64,000 nucleotides of DNA from Rhytidiadelphus loreus (Eukaryota; Streptophyta; Bryopsida; Hypnales; Hylocomiaceae): the NCBI GenBank assembly GCA_947034895.1, contig OX344761.1, forward strand, positions 30,702,863 to 30,766,862, in the 5' to 3' direction. Position 1 is the first letter of the stretch, and every line of letters begins with the position of its first letter. The notes under the pieces were generated by a model. That model had not been told where the DNA came from and did no database searches. It was given only the letters and a program-made list of their open reading frames with translations. Below are positions 1-11,329 of this stretch, piece by piece. Position numbers and translations under genes: made by a program.

Positions 1-584
1 GAGGCTTTTGGGGGAGTTTTCTTTTGGGAAGTGTGTGCCTTCTATTTGGGGAAGAGGTCAGTGTGCACGGTCTGTGATCAGTTGGACCTTGTCCTCGGAG
101 AGGATAGGATTAGAATTAGAGTCAGCTCTTTTTTTTTTTATTCTAGGAATTTCCGAGAATATAACACTCATAACCGTCAAAATCAGCCGACTCAGCATTG
201 TTGGAGGCACCTATATTTTTTTAAATTAAAGTTAAAAAACATTTCTGTAGTATTAGAAATTGAAAATCATGAATTTTTCGAAAGAAAAATTATAATTTTT
301 GGATAATACATGTAATTACTACGGAGTATGAATTTTTGAAATTGTGGAAGATGCCTAGGTCTTTGAAACTTCAATCATATGGCTTGGACCTAAAACTGAA
401 ATTTAGAGAAAATCCCATGAAGTGTCACGACATAAAAACACTCTCAGGGTTTCCCTTAGTTTGGCCAAAGAGTAGGGTACTAAAACTTGAAGTTAGACAA
501 TTCGAAGTGGAGGATCAAGATTTGGATACGATATGAATTCATATTTAGAATATTGATAAAATAAAATTTCAAAAGAAGTTCAAA
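1..584. other. AT-rich non-coding stretch
   Basis: No coding or RNA gene is supported. A short piece at about 463-533 resembles, in plus orientation, the 5' part of the LTR family described at 24433-24931 and 27448-28063. The reading frames present are short and unlike any family I know. Confidence 0.4.
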
Positions 585-835
585 CCACTTTACCACGAAG
601 AGAGATAAATCCCCACGGAAAAAATCTCCTCACCTCGAAGTTTTGCCTAACACAATAGAAGATGTTTTCCTACTTTTACTTTCTATTCCTAATTCTATCT
701 AGAACCATCCATGAAAGTAAAATTTTCAGTCATACTTCAAAGCATTCTAAGTATGAGTTCATATTTTATCCAAATCTTTATCTTCTTGTTAGAGTTGTTT
801 AAGTCCTAGTTTGAACACATTTGTCCAACTTTATT
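585..835 (-). mobile_element. Fragment of an LTR related to the solo LTRs at 24.4 and 27.4 kb
   Basis: Read on the minus strand, this stretch follows the same order of words as the LTR at 24433-24931: a GATTTGGATA-like word, then TTTACTTT, GGATGGTTCTAGATAGA and ATAGAAAG, then a GGTGAG-rich tract and GTGGTTTG. The ends are not recognisable, so it is an old, truncated copy. Its exact limits are uncertain. Confidence 0.4.
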
Positions 836-1039
836 TGGGAGCTATCGAACTTGAGTACATTTGTCATCAAAGTAAAGCTATCTAATTTTAGTGCATAAAT
901 CCAGCATCTATATTTATCTCCAAGCAAGCTTTGCTTATACACTATTGTACATTTCATCATAAATTAGTTCATCAATCAAAGCTCATGACACCCCATCGAG
1001 GGTCATAATAGCCGAAATTTTAGAAAATCTAGTATTCAT

Positions 1040-1157
1040 TTGAAGAGAGCCACCAAAGGAGGCCTCAAACTTTTGGATTTTTTTAAAATCCTGCCTTTGA
1101 GTTGGATCTTGTGAAAATCCAAAAGTTTGAGACCCAACTTAAAGGCTCTTTTCAAAC
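1040..1157. mobile_element. Foldback MITE-like inverted repeat
   Basis: Two arms of about 40 bases are inverted copies. The left arm carries CTCAAACTTTTGGATTTTT near 1060-1082 and the right arm carries AAAATCCAAAAGTTTGAG near 1115-1133, with a short loop. The arms end in GAGAGCC/GGCTCTTTTC. No protein is encoded. A MITE is the simplest reading; a target duplication was not resolved. Confidence 0.5.
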
Positions 1158-1159
1158 CA

Positions 1160-2680
1160 AGGGAAAAAATAGGTTTTCCAAAATGCCAACTTTAATGTAC
1201 CCTAGTGTGTATGAATGGAATTCAATGTACAAAAATCGGCCAAACTTTGCAAAAAAAATAAAAATAAGTTCTTGAATTCTACATAGAATTATAATGTCTA
1301 GGGAAAAATCAAGTTTGGATTTTATTCACCAAAATATCTTTTGAAATTTGAAAGGCTTTGTTGTATGTTTTTTGACATATTATTGTCAATCCAGTAAGTT
1401 AGAAACAAATCATAAAGTCAACCAGTTAAACCAAAAATGGTGAAGTTATAATTGCTTGTAATTGAAATGAAGAGGAAATTAAGTAGGCTAATAACTAAAG
1501 GGTAGAAAATGAATTTTTTCTACTCATCAAAATTGGAGGCAACAACATGCAAATCAACTAGTTTATGAAGTCACAAACAATGTAAATTCTCAAAGAAAGG
1601 CCTAAGGTAGGGTGAGACCAAATTATCTTTGACCCATGTGGAAGTGTGCAACATTTGTAAGGAGATAATGAGAATTGTTGATTAACAAAATTTTAGGAAG
1701 AGACAACTTTCTAATTTCTAGAAAATTAAGGTTTTAAAAAGGGATTTGAACTTCTTGGTTGTTTTATGTTTGACAACAAGGCAAAGTTACTACTAAATTT
1801 CACCCTACTCATATAGAAGTAAAAACATCTTGAAACTTGGCAAAAACAATTTTGACTCTAGTACAACATGCAAGTTCACTCTCATTTGAGAGGTTCATGT
1901 CACCTTCAGCCCTAAGTACAACACCAAGTAACCATTCAATGTATGCAAAAAAGCTCAAGTAGTTGCACGAGACTAGTATAATAATGTGGGGAAGGAATTT
2001 TAGAAACTTTTAATGTGGTGAAGGAATTTCAGAGGCCTCCAACTATATTGAAAATTTTAGTGTAAGTTGTATTAATTTCCACAATAATAAAATTTTACAA
2101 GTAAATCTTTACAAAAAATTTAAGGCTTGAACAAGGACATTTAACTTTTGGCCCTAGTGCAAATACAAGGAAATTTTTAATTTTTTAATAATTATTTTCC
2201 AAGAAAATAAAAAATAATTTTTTATTTTATTTTTAAAATCACCAATCTGATGTGGCACTAACACAGCACTACTAGTGCTTTGTCAGATTCAAAAATAAAA
2301 TTTTAATCACGTTTTTACTATAATTGCACTGTTGATAGAAACTTTGTAGCCCATTGTTGGCCTCAAATTTTTCCTAATGTCTCATCTCCTTCCCTTGCTA
2401 TTAGAACAAAGGCAAGTGTAAAGTGGACAATTAATGATAATCTTTTGCAACTAAAACTAGATTTAAAGTTAGTTAAGTGGATTAAATAACACTCAAAAGT
2501 ATGAGAAAAATGTTCAAGTGGATTAGAAATTTTAATGATAATGTTACATAAAAACTCCACGGCCTCTAACAACAACTCCAACAATAAATAACAATTTGCT
2601 TTAATAAATAATTCAAAAAAAGAATTCAATTTCATAAAACCAAACCCAAAGATTCGACGGGCTATGTGAAACTCCAAATC
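1160..2680. other. AT-rich non-coding DNA, no gene seen
   Basis: The stretch holds no supported gene. A 104-codon minus-strand frame at 2363-2677 lacks any recognisable domain and sits in low-complexity AT-rich sequence. Around 2150-2300 there is a degenerate repeat (words AATCTGATGTGGCAC and TGTCAGATTC) whose relatives occur near 9420-9490 and 45740. Confidence 0.4.
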
Positions 2681-2683
2681 ACT

Positions 2684-2861
2684 TTACTATAGAACGGAGA
2701 CTAACAAATTTGAAAGAGCATTTTGTTCACCCTTGAATTCAATCTTATTATACCATAAGTGTACAAAAGGATTACTATAGAATGGAGACTAACAAATTTG
2801 AAAGAGCATTTTGTTCACCCTTGAATTCAATCTTATTATACCATAAGTGTACAAAAGGATC
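2684..2861. repeat. 89-bp tandem duplication, two copies
   Basis: The segment beginning TACTATAGAACGGAGAC at 2684 is repeated from 2773 with one or two substitutions. Both copies end in GTACAAAAGGAT. The near identity indicates a recent duplication. Confidence 0.85.
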
Positions 2862-3502
2862 AACACCTTTTTGCAAAAAAAAAATTTCCCAAAAAATAAG
2901 GGTTGATAGATTCTAGATATATTTTTAAATTTTTTAAATTTTAAATTACTTAATATTTAATATTTAATTACTTAATATTTAATTCAAAATTCAAAATTCC
3001 GCCAATCAATACCTCCAACAATGAATGCGGCTTGCCGATATACTGCCAAAAGTGTGGCTAAATTTAGTGTTTTTTTTGGTGTTTCCGACAAGCTGGGGAG
3101 CCACCAAGATTAGTTGGCCGGATTGAATGGCTGTATTTGGAATTTTTTACGCCTTGAAGGTCAAGCCGCACTTTTGGCGGCCATGCATGTACCTGGCCTG
3201 ACGTTATTGGCTCAGAAGCTTCCCCAGTCACCAACAACTTAGTGATGGTCACATCAAAAAAATTGGAGAGGGCCACGTCCCCTTAACTCCCTAAAAGCAC
3301 CAAGTACACAAAAAAATCTGAGGTAGTTGCGCATGAAGTCAATTTTGGTAGGATGTTCACACAGAAATTTGAAAACGCATCTAACTTCCGTAGTAGGAAT
3401 ATCATTTCTTTTTTCTTTCCCTATTAGATGCCCTAATCAAAATTGTGCATAGTACTCCATTTGGTAAGAATATCATTTTTTCTTTTCCTATTGGGTGCAC
3501 TA
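2862..3502. other. Non-coding stretch with a GC-richer hairpin-like island
   Basis: Nothing coding is supported. The part at 3005-3290 is GC-richer than its surroundings and has inverted words (GCCAAAAGTGTGGC and GCCGCACTTTTGGCGG), so it may be a decayed foldback element. A 70-codon minus-strand frame in it (3064-3276) is not convincing as a gene. Confidence 0.35.
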
Positions 3503-4445
3503 TTAACCCCTAAAGGACCAATGCCTTTATTCTACCAAAAAACACTTAGAATTTCCATTTGTATAGCGAAGAGTTAAAAAAAATTAGAATATTACTTTTG
3601 GCAGATTTAACCATAGTATCTTACACCTAACAAGTACGAAAATGTGTGGAAAGAATTTCAGAAATTTTGACCGCACATATTGCAAGATATATGCATTTAA
3701 AGTTAAAAAAACAAGTTTTTCAGCACATTGTGGGACTAGAGTATTTTGACTTTGAACCTTCTTCAATTAAATTTTTTGCACTACAAAGTTTTGAGCTTTA
3801 AACCTTTGTAAACATAAACTAAACCAAATTTTCTTGGTGGGGAATTGAGTAGAGAATCTAAGGGGAAAAAATATACAAAAAAAAATAATTTTAATCTTTA
3901 AGAAATTGTTAGGTAGATGTAGGTACAAGATAGAAGGAAAATCTAAATTATTAATATCTCTAACATGAAATTAAAATGCACTAATCCCAATGGTGAGATT
4001 GTTCTAGAAAGCAAAATAAACCGTATGGAACTTTTCTTTTCTTTTAAATTGAAAAAATTGCATTTAGAAATGAATCCTGCAAGCTATTTTTTCAAGAAGA
4101 TGCTCTAATTGCCAAAAAAACAAGATTGTCCATAACTTTCTCGTAACAAATTCAAATGGAATTAATCAAAGCTTTCCATGTAGAAAAAAGTAAAACCTAT
4201 GAGAGAAAAAAAATTCATTCAAAATTTGAAACTTCTTTTTGTTGCCCCCTCTTTTGTGTTTTGAGCTTATTTGGGCATAATTTTTGTTCCCAAGCCCCGA
4301 TTGAAAAAAATATATTTCCATGAAGCTAATCAGTTTTTTCTATTTTCAAAAAAGATTTAAGAAAATCATGACAAAAATTCAGCCCATAGATACCTGCCCT
4401 AATCCCATTTATCCCCTGAAGGGACAGTGGTTCTTTAGGGGTTAA
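3503..4445 (+). mobile_element. TTAA-flanked TIR element, subfamily A, complete (copy A1)
   Basis: The element is flanked by TTAA at 3503-3506 and 4442-4445. The 935-bp body starts CCCCTAAAGGACC and ends TTCTTTAGGGG. Its interior is shared with copies at 17579, 19984 (inverted), 49204 and 63264. It encodes no protein. TTAA on both sides plus CCC/GGG termini is the arrangement expected of piggyBac-type elements; that assignment is inference because no transposase is present. Confidence 0.8.
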
Positions 4446-4548
4446 TCAAAAGTTATGTTACTTTGGATTTTTCAAGCAACCAAGGTAAAATTCAAGTAGC
4501 ATGTGCAAAACTTGTCTTCTACTTCTCAAATTTGACAAATATGTAACT

Positions 4549-4702
4549 GAGGGCTTGTTTACACCCAAAAGCTTTGGGTTGGAGCTCAAAGAAATGAAGT
4601 ATTTTGATTGGAAGATAGCTATGGTACCAACTCAAAGTTTCAATCAAAACACTCCATTTCTCTGGACTCCAACCCAAAGCTTTTAGGTGTAAACAAACCC
4701 TA
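4549..4702. mobile_element. Foldback MITE with hAT-like terminus
   Basis: Arms of about 60 bases pair with few mismatches. The left end is GAGGGCTTGTTTACACCC and the right end is GTGTAAACAAACCCTA. The TAGGG/CTTGTTT terminus resembles plant hAT-type MITEs, but an 8-bp target duplication is not clear, so the superfamily is inferred. Confidence 0.6.
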
Positions 4703-4741
4703 ATATAATACAAGATGCCAATGTCCAAAAAATTAATAATG

Positions 4742-4872
4742 TTTAGGGTATGTTCACACTTGGTGTTAGGGGTGATGTTCGCAATGTGAATCTAGTCCAA
4801 AAGTAAATCTAAATTCGTTCCTAAAATCCTCAGTGACAACACTTTTTAACACCAATTGAGAACAAGCCTTTA
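4742..4872. mobile_element. Second short foldback element, hAT-like end
   Basis: The left end, TTAGGGTATGTTCACACTTGG, pairs with the right end, which contains TAACACCAATTGAGAACAAGCCTT. Arms are about 22 bases with mismatches. The end resembles that of the MITE just upstream. No coding content. Confidence 0.45.
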
Positions 4873-5227
4873 GTGCAAAAATCTCACTCTAGGGGAAGTT
4901 AAAAGTGTGCTCATTGTCAATCTTAAAAACCACATATAAGGTAGAACTGAAATTACTATGAATTTTGGAAAGCAGAAGTTGGTTTGGACCCATGTTCAAT
5001 GTGTAGACTATTCTAAAACTGCTCATTTCAAAGACTACTTCTTGCTCACTATGGCATTCTAAACCAAGCAGATGTGTCATGAAAAGAATGGAGGAATTGA
5101 TAGTCGAAAATCAAGAACTTGTGTTTGGAAAATTAGTCCCATCTTCTATTGCATTTTCACCACCCTATTGACTACTAATGGGGTGTTGGTTGGTGATGGG
5201 TGCACTCCCCTTGAGGTAGTTTGCGCT

Positions 5228-5592
5228 CAAAAGCGACCATTTAAGAGCTGATTGCCTTTCTGGAGAAGCTAAACTCCTTAAAATAAATTTTTGGTAAATT
5301 TTTTAGTAGGAAGAGAAATGAAACTAGCATCTACCCCCCAAGTCGTTTCACATTCTTTGGACCTTTGTGGAATCAGTTACTATTTTTTGAAGTTGAAACA
5401 CAGGGATCACCAAAAGCGACCATTTAAGAGCTGATTGCCTTTCCGGGAAGCTAAACTCCTTAAAATAATTTTTGGTAAATTTTCGTAGGAAGAGAAATGG
5501 AATTAGCATCTAACCCAAGTCGTTTCATATTCTTTGGACCTCCGTGGAATCAGTTGGGATTTTTTTTGAAGTTGAAACAGAGGGGGTCACTA
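5228..5592. repeat. 183-bp tandem duplication, two diverged copies
   Basis: A unit starting CAAAAGCGACCATTTAAGAG at 5228 is repeated at 5411, and a partial third start is seen at about 5592. The copies differ by substitutions and small indels, so the duplication is older than the one at 2684. No open frame spans it. Confidence 0.8.
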
Positions 5593-5683
5593 AAAGCGGC
5601 CATGTCTTGAAATGTACACTTGTGGTACATTGAAGAAATCAAAATGTACCCCTGTGTCATGATTGCTTTTAGAGTAGACTACC

Positions 5684-5897
5684 TTAACCCCTTAATGCCT
5701 CAATCCTTTTTCAAAATTTGACACATTTTTGCTTATATCTTTGTACAGTAATACCATTTACCAAAATTTCATGAAATTGGGCATAAAAGAAGGTTGTCTT
5801 TTTAAAATTCAAGTGTTAGATTGGATGAATGAGAAGCTAGTTGGATGAAACAGCACCTGCCAGCCCTCTGTTCGTCGTCGGAGCACTTAAGGGTTAA
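5684..5897. mobile_element. Small TTAA-flanked MITE, 206 bp
   Basis: TTAA occurs at 5684-5687 and 5894-5897. The body starts CCCCTTAATGCCTC and ends GAGCACTTAAGGG, an imperfect inverted pair. It is a short relative of the CCCCTAAA family in this window and has no coding content. Confidence 0.65.
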
Positions 5898-5989
5898 TGG
5901 ATCCATAAATCATGAATAAAGCTTGCATCGTTAACGTTGCGTCTCTCATAGATTTCGTGGATGACACAAGCTTCTTCTTCTTAGGCCTC

Positions 5990-6340
5990 TCCGTCCGTGC
6001 TCCAACTAACAATCAGTCATGCGTAGGCTCGGGAAGAAGAAGAAGCGGAGCTGCTGAGAGAATGAATGATACCGTCAATCCTCTCCGCACTGTCGGTAAA
6101 CTGACTGAGGCCGCAGCCTCACTCACTCACTGCCAAAGAGTGGCACTCCGGATTTGAACAATCGGAAAAAAGACTCAAAAAGACTCATTACTACTTATTA
6201 GGTGCACTGAAACTGTGACTGTGAAGCCAAGTCAGAGTTCTCATCATCAATGATGCTCAACTAACATTTCAAATGAAGGTGTGGCGGCAGCACAAGGCTC
6301 TCATCAGTCTCTCTCAATTGTTGCCACTACAGTAGCTAGC
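5990..6340 (+). repeat. Low-copy segment, diverged direct duplicate of 7445-7850
   Basis: GC-richer DNA sharing ordered blocks with 7445-7850: CTCCGTCCG, GGAGCTGCTG, CAATCCTCTC, CCGGATTTGAACAA and AGGTGCACTGAAACTG. An 81-codon frame (5912-6157) crosses it but shows no domain and is not preserved in the second copy. It may be an old gene fragment or a repeat, function unknown. Confidence 0.5.
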
Positions 6341-6342
6341 TA

Positions 6343-6445
6343 CACTGAATAGTGAAATTAGGTTGCCCCACACTAATTTCTCATATCTAACACTTTCATA
6401 CATGGTCAACTATAGTCTGGGGCAACCTAATTTCACTATTCAGTG
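6343..6445. mobile_element. 103-bp palindromic MITE, copy 1
   Basis: The terminal arms (CACTGAATAGTGAAATTAGG and its complement) form a near-perfect foldback of about 30 bases around a 40-base centre. A copy of identical length lies at 12016-12118, with almost identical sequence inside the arms. Two nearly identical dispersed copies imply recent movement. Confidence 0.75.
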
Positions 6446-6662
6446 TAGCTAAGCACAACTAGCTAAATCACGGCGTTTATAACGGCGTTGACAAGCAGCT
6501 TGGCTGCGGAGAGTGGACTACTGCAGCTCACCAATGAGAACTGCCAATCGAAGCTTAACTTACAGACAGTGTGGAGGAACCGCTATTCTCCGTGGACAGC
6601 CTGTGCACCGCACCAGTGATCTTTGTAATCATCTTGGAAGAAGCAGACAGCTTTTTTTCCTT

Positions 6663-6835
6663 CAGTATACTCATGTGGTGCTTGGGTGATACTCATGTGG
6701 TGCTTGGGTGATACTCATGTGGTACTTGGGTGATACTCATGTGGTGCTTGGGTGATACTCATGTGGTGCTTGGGTGATACTCATGTGGTACTTGGGTGAT
6801 ACTCATGTGATACTCATGTGGTACTTGGGCGATAT
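6663..6835 (+). repeat. 22-bp minisatellite, about 8 copies
   Basis: The unit GATACTCATGTGGTGCTTGGGT is tandemly repeated, with G/A variation at one position and a shortened unit near the end. It looks like ordinary replication slippage; no coding frame uses it. Confidence 0.85.
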
Positions 6836-6839
6836 TTGG

Positions 6840-7194
6840 TAATATCTATATCAAAATATCATTAGAGGTAAAATATCATTAGAGGAGTTTTGAGCCCTCT
6901 AAGTGATTGTTTCATGTTGTTCCCCATGTTGTGAACCACAAGACCCAAAGTATAAATTTAAATTAAAAAAATTAAAAATAAATAAATTTTTTTTTTAAAA
7001 TAATAATAAAATGATCATAAAATAATATTATCTGACATGGCAATCTCTCTACCGTGTCAAATTGTAGTTGCAAATCTGTTCCCGAATTGTGGGAACTGTA
7101 GGGAATTTGCAATCTTTTAAAGATCTATTCCAAATCATGTCCGCAATTGCTTATTTGATCGGTTATGGGTGACTTCATCTTCATAGGCTTGTCT
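6840..7194. other. Repeat-derived non-coding stretch
   Basis: The part at 7020-7120 (words ATTATCTGACATGGCAATC and GAACTGTAGGGAATTTGC) is related to the repeats at 43645-43874 and 61664-61944. An A/T-rich low-complexity tract lies at 6955-7010. No gene is supported. Confidence 0.4.
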
Positions 7195-7432
7195 ACCTTA
7201 AACCCATCAAACACGCGGAGGACGTTTTTCTGGTCAGATGAATGACAAAGAATCTCTCAATGTAGGACAAAAGTGCAACTATTGATCCTCCAAATTTTGT
7301 GTGAAAAGCTAACTAAAGATCTTCTACAGTAGTATGAGTTGCTTTTTTCATTTTTTTAAGCCGACAATTCACACGGTGACAAAACAGATGATTTCCACGC
7401 CACAGTGACCAGCTCATCCTTTGAAGGGTTAA
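7195..7432 (-). mobile_element. Degenerate TTAA MITE of the short F type
   Basis: Its interior matches, in inverse order, the 222-bp element at 23022-23243, including the word ACAAAAGTGCAACTATTGATCC. The right border is GAAGGG followed by TTAA at 7429-7432. The left end is eroded (AAACCCATCAAACAC). Confidence 0.5.
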
Positions 7433-7444
7433 GTTAATGTTGGG

Positions 7445-7850
7445 CTCCGTCCGGAAGAGGAGCTGCTGCATACTGGCAATCCTCTCTCTCTCTCACCAGT
7501 GATCCCAGAACTAGTTTTGGGTTTTTAGCCAAATGTTCATTTTTGGAAGATTTTGAAAAAAATTTACACCGAGGATATGTCAATTTTTTTAGCAATTGAG
7601 TGAAATTTAGCCAGTTCTAGGATCGCTGTCTCTCACTGTCCTGGCGGTAAAAGTCCACAGCGGCACCCCGGATTTGAACAACTGACTGGAAAGACTGAAT
7701 AGGTGCACTGAAACTGGGAACTCAAGACCGACAGTCTGCATATAAGAAGCTCACGGCACAAAGCTCGCGCGGGTGGCCATCAGCTCACAACTAAAACGTC
7801 ATCACCGCATTCATAATGACGTTGAAGTCGCTGCGTCATGCTTGGGGTTG
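7445..7850 (+). repeat. Second copy of the 5990-6340 segment, split by a MITE
   Basis: The order of shared blocks with 5990-6340 is kept but is interrupted by a foldback element at 7497-7628. Downstream at about 7976 further related sequence appears (GGCGTTGACAATCAGCTTGGC, compare 6483). No intact reading frame is present, so it is either a non-coding low-copy repeat or a dead gene fragment. Confidence 0.5.
7497..7628. mobile_element. Foldback MITE inserted in the duplicated segment
   Basis: The left arm CAGTGATCCCAGAACTAG pairs with the right arm, whose complement reads ACAGCGATCCTAGAACTGG. The element is absent from the paralogous segment at 5990-6340, which gives an approximate empty site. 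Confidence 0.55.
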
Positions 7851-7935
7851 GGTTCTCTCCTTGAGACAGCCCACTTGTGGCTGGCTGGTATGTACTTTTT
7901 TCTTTTGCAAATGGAGTTCCGTTTCATTTGTGTCA

Positions 7936-7974
7936 ATAAATAAATAAATAAATAAATAAAATAAAAATAAAAAT
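7936..7974. repeat. AAAT-type microsatellite
   Basis: A run of about eight AAAT/AAATA units. It has no other content. Confidence 0.8.
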
Positions 7975-7999
7975 AATGGCGTTGACAATCAGCTTGGCT

Positions 8000-9594
8000 A
8001 TGGAGAGTTGTAGCTCACCAAGTCATCGTACATTCAAAATGAGAAAAAATCTAGGAGAGTAGCTCCAATGTGGGCATTGTTGAAGGCATTGAAAAGTGTC
8101 AGAAAAGGGCTTGTTGCTACAACAGGGGTGGCCCAGGTGTCTTGCTTGCCACTTGCCATCATTGTGCCTCCAATGGAATAGGGGTTAGCTTAGATGCTCA
8201 CCCGGTGGGCAAGTTTACCGCTAATTCAAGTAAGAAGACAAAAGCGGCTCCACCAATTGTCTTGCCGGGGTGGGCAAGCGGGAAAGGAGGAGCTGAAGTT
8301 TCACCGATATTGGTGGATAACCTCATTGGTGGAGGCTAGGGAATCTCATACATGGGGATTTCTTGTTGTCCCCGTCCCCACCCATCGGGTCGACATGAAA
8401 GTGCAATGGCTATTTTTCCCTGTAGCAACCGCTGTGAAAGTTACCTGACGACCGATACATGTAAGGAGGCCCTAGGAATGGTAAAGATAACGCTAAAGCT
8501 CTTTAATGATTTTCTAGTGAATCTCTTCAGAGAATTTGAACTTCCATGTAATTTTTTGGGCTCAGCAAATTGAGTCAAAATACCAAATAGGGACTCTTAT
8601 ATGTCAAGACTTGGAAGATGCAGTTGACAATAACAGTTGCATTCATTTGAGGTGCAATTTTTCTGCGCAAGCTTATTATAAGCCCCGTTTGCACCATTCT
8701 TGTGCTTGTAAACATGTTGCATTGGAGTTGTTCTAAGGTACAAACATTTAGTGTGGAGGAACATATATTTTTCTTATATAGTACACTTAATCACATAATT
8801 ATATAATTTGTTTGGTTTTTTATTTTTTTTAAACAAATGAAATGGGATTCCATTGCTAATTATAAAAGTACAAACCAACTAGCCACAACCTAACAAATAA
8901 GGTAAAACCACCCATACTCAATCACTTAAGCGATTTCAAAACAAATGAAGAGCAATGTGAGGCAATGAAAACTAGAGTCTTCCAATTCCAATCAATGAAG
9001 AGAGTACTTTCCTTATCAATACTTCCTAGACACTTTATGACAATTTGGGACATGTATCATGAGTTCATGACCTTATTGGTCTTGGCCTTGAAAAGAAAAG
9101 AAAAAACATTTCATGCTTAGATTGTAAATCTATTCTAGCCTTGGTTAAAAATAATTGCACTCTACATGTTGGGTATGGCTCTTTGGTCGGGAATGGATGG
9201 TTCTACCTTAGTTTGAATGTGAGACAAGTGTGCTTCAAAGAATGATATATGAATATGGCAAGTGTGTAAGATATTTCAAAATGTCACATTATAAGAATTA
9301 TGATGCTTGCAGAGGGCCATTAACTTCTAATTTCGGCACCTCTGCAATGCAGATACAAAAAAATAAAGTAAAATTTTATTTTTTAAAATTTTGAAAAAAA
9401 TATATTAAATTTTATTTTTTATTTTTGAAAAATTTGCCAATCTAATGTGTTGTTGGCATGATAGTAATAGTGCCAAGTCAGATTCCAAGTATAAAATATA
9501 TTAAAAAAAAATCTATAATTGCTCCGTTGGCTCCAAAACTTATAGCCTTGTTTTGGCTTGAATTCTTTCCTAATGCTTTGAAGGGAAGGTCATA
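8000..9594. other. Non-coding, with a GC-richer part at 8040-8740 of unknown nature
   Basis: Several overlapping frames of 66-89 codons lie in 8070-8736, but none shows a domain, a favoured frame or splice sites I can defend. The GC-richer composition suggests an old gene fragment. From 8745 on the DNA is AT-rich; 9316-9500 holds a degenerate repeat related to 2150-2300. Confidence 0.3.
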
Positions 9595-10290
9595 TTAACC
9601 CTTGAAGTTCTAATTACCATATGTGAAGGTCTAATTTGGCACCTAAGTGCCAAAATTGAGTTTCCACATTAGATTTCCAAGGGTCTATATCACCTCAAAC
9701 CATTCACAAGGTGACACATGTCACATTTTTCAAAAATTACTTAATTTTTGTTGAATCTGACCTTTGTGTAGGATCCCTTGCTTGACTAGATTATTTTACT
9801 ATGAATCTTCTTTAACTTAAAAAATTTTGCAATTAACATTTTGATTTAAAAAAAATTATGTTAAAGATTTAAAGTTGAAATTCTAAGAAAAAAAATTCCA
9901 AAAAAGTACTTGATTTTCATTCTTTAAATAATTGGTAAGTAGAACTCAAGTCGGTATAAGATTGAAGTAAAAATGAAATCATTAATAGTTCTAAAATAGA
10001 ATTGAAATACACTAATTCTTACAATGAGATTGTTCTAATAAGCATACCTAATCCTATAGAATTTCTTTTTATGATAATGATAAAAATTGAATTCATGAAT
10101 GAATCCAATATGTTATTTTCTCAAGAAGTTTCTATGAATGCTTGCAAAAGAAGAAGTTCCATAACTTTCACATTCCTAATTCAAATGGAATGAATCAAAA
10201 ATATAGTATTTAAGGGAAAAAAAATTTAATAAAAATTTCAAGTTTTTATGGATTTCTTTTGCTGCCCGGTCTCCACTAGGTAATTTTTTT
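9595..10290 (+). mobile_element. Degenerate internal fragment of TTAA subfamily A
   Basis: From about 9760 to 10270 the sequence follows the interior of the complete element at 3507-4441: the words TTGACTAGATTATTTTACT, AAGTAGAACTCAAG, AATGAGATTGTTCTA and TCAAGAAG occur in the same order. A TTAACCCTTGAA word at 9595 may be a separate decayed terminus. The right end is missing. Confidence 0.5.
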
Positions 10291-11200
10291 GCATTTGTGC
10301 ATGATCTTGCAGTTGATTGGTGATACTCTAAGAGCATCTTCAAAGCAACTATAGCAGTATCCAAAACAACAACACCATGGTGTTTGGAGAGATGAAAAGT
10401 GAACACTTATTGCTTAATACCACCCAAACATTCTCTTTCACAAAACAAATATTGTAGTTTTGCTAGGAACAACAACTCTACCAAAATTACTTTTTCTTCC
10501 ACAAATGCTTTGTTGGATTAGCAATGATAGAGATTCTTTTTGTTTTGGGCCACTAGGAGCCTTATAGTTGGTTGAAGGACAAAATAGCAAGTTGCACCAA
10601 TGGAACAAACAAAAAATTCTCATAACCAAACAATTAATGTCCTTGCAATGCTCTTAGTCAAATCCCTTCAAAGTATAGGTTTATCCCACCTTCAAATTCA
10701 AGATACCTATTCACACTCTCTACACAAGTATGATAAATAGTTAGTGAACATGTTACAATTATCTTGTTTAGAATTTAAACAAGATTTCATCACAAGTTGC
10801 AATCAAGTAGAAGAGTCCATCCAAACTTGGTCTTCGACAGTGATTTGAAGGTCATGACACGCTCTTCAAATGTAACAAGTTTACTTGGAGTTTAGCATGG
10901 AATCACCTATTTTAAGATAGGTCTAATCCATTTTGCTAAGTGCTAGCCTATGTTACAATGCTAAATTAAGGATGTTCAAATGTTATAAATGATAGACTTG
11001 GATTAGTCTTGTACTGTATAGTTAGTTATTTTTTTATTTTTTTATTCCCTTTCCTTCATATTTTTTTTAGAATCCTTTTAATTTTACTAATACAATTGGC
11101 CATGCACACTTTCTTTTCCTTTCCCACCTAATCCCCACTCATCAATGTTTAGGATATTTTTTGAAGTTTAGCATCTAGTTTCTTTAAATTCGTAAGGTAG
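10290..11200. other. Non-coding stretch, no gene seen
   Basis: AT-rich DNA with only short minus-strand frames of 63 and 76 codons (10438-10629 and 10176-10406). These lack domains, and the second overlaps transposon-derived sequence. I see nothing else in it. Confidence 0.4.
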
Positions 11201-11202
11201 CA

Positions 11203-11328
11203 GGCTCTAAAATTAAACCTATCCACATCCTCAATTATACACTATGTGTACATGTTTTTTTTTCATAGCCTTTAGCAATGTACAAACGATGCACTGTACA
11301 TTTTAGGAGGTGGACAATTTTAGAGCCC
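11203..11328. mobile_element. MITE with GGCTCTAAAATT termini, copy 1
   Basis: The left end GGCTCTAAAATTAAACC pairs with the right end GGACAATTTTAGAGCCC. The interior word TTTTTCATAGCCTTTAGCAA is shared with the second copy at 19587-19685, and both are followed by TATGCC and TTTCAACTTCAAAATT. Confidence 0.6.
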
Positions 11329-11329
11329 T

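Noticed and set aside
2363..2677. 104-codon minus-strand frame as a small gene
   Set aside because: Low-complexity AT-rich context, no domain and no support from composition.
3503..4445. Tc1/mariner (TA target) instead of TTAA for the CCCCTAAA family
   Set aside because: A TA target would not explain why the next outer bases are almost always T on the left and A on the right. It remains the main alternative until empty sites are compared.
6120..6165. tRNA or tRNA-derived SINE, from a GTTCAAATCC-like B box on the minus strand (also near 7670)
   Set aside because: No acceptor stem, no convincing A box and no cloverleaf could be built around it.
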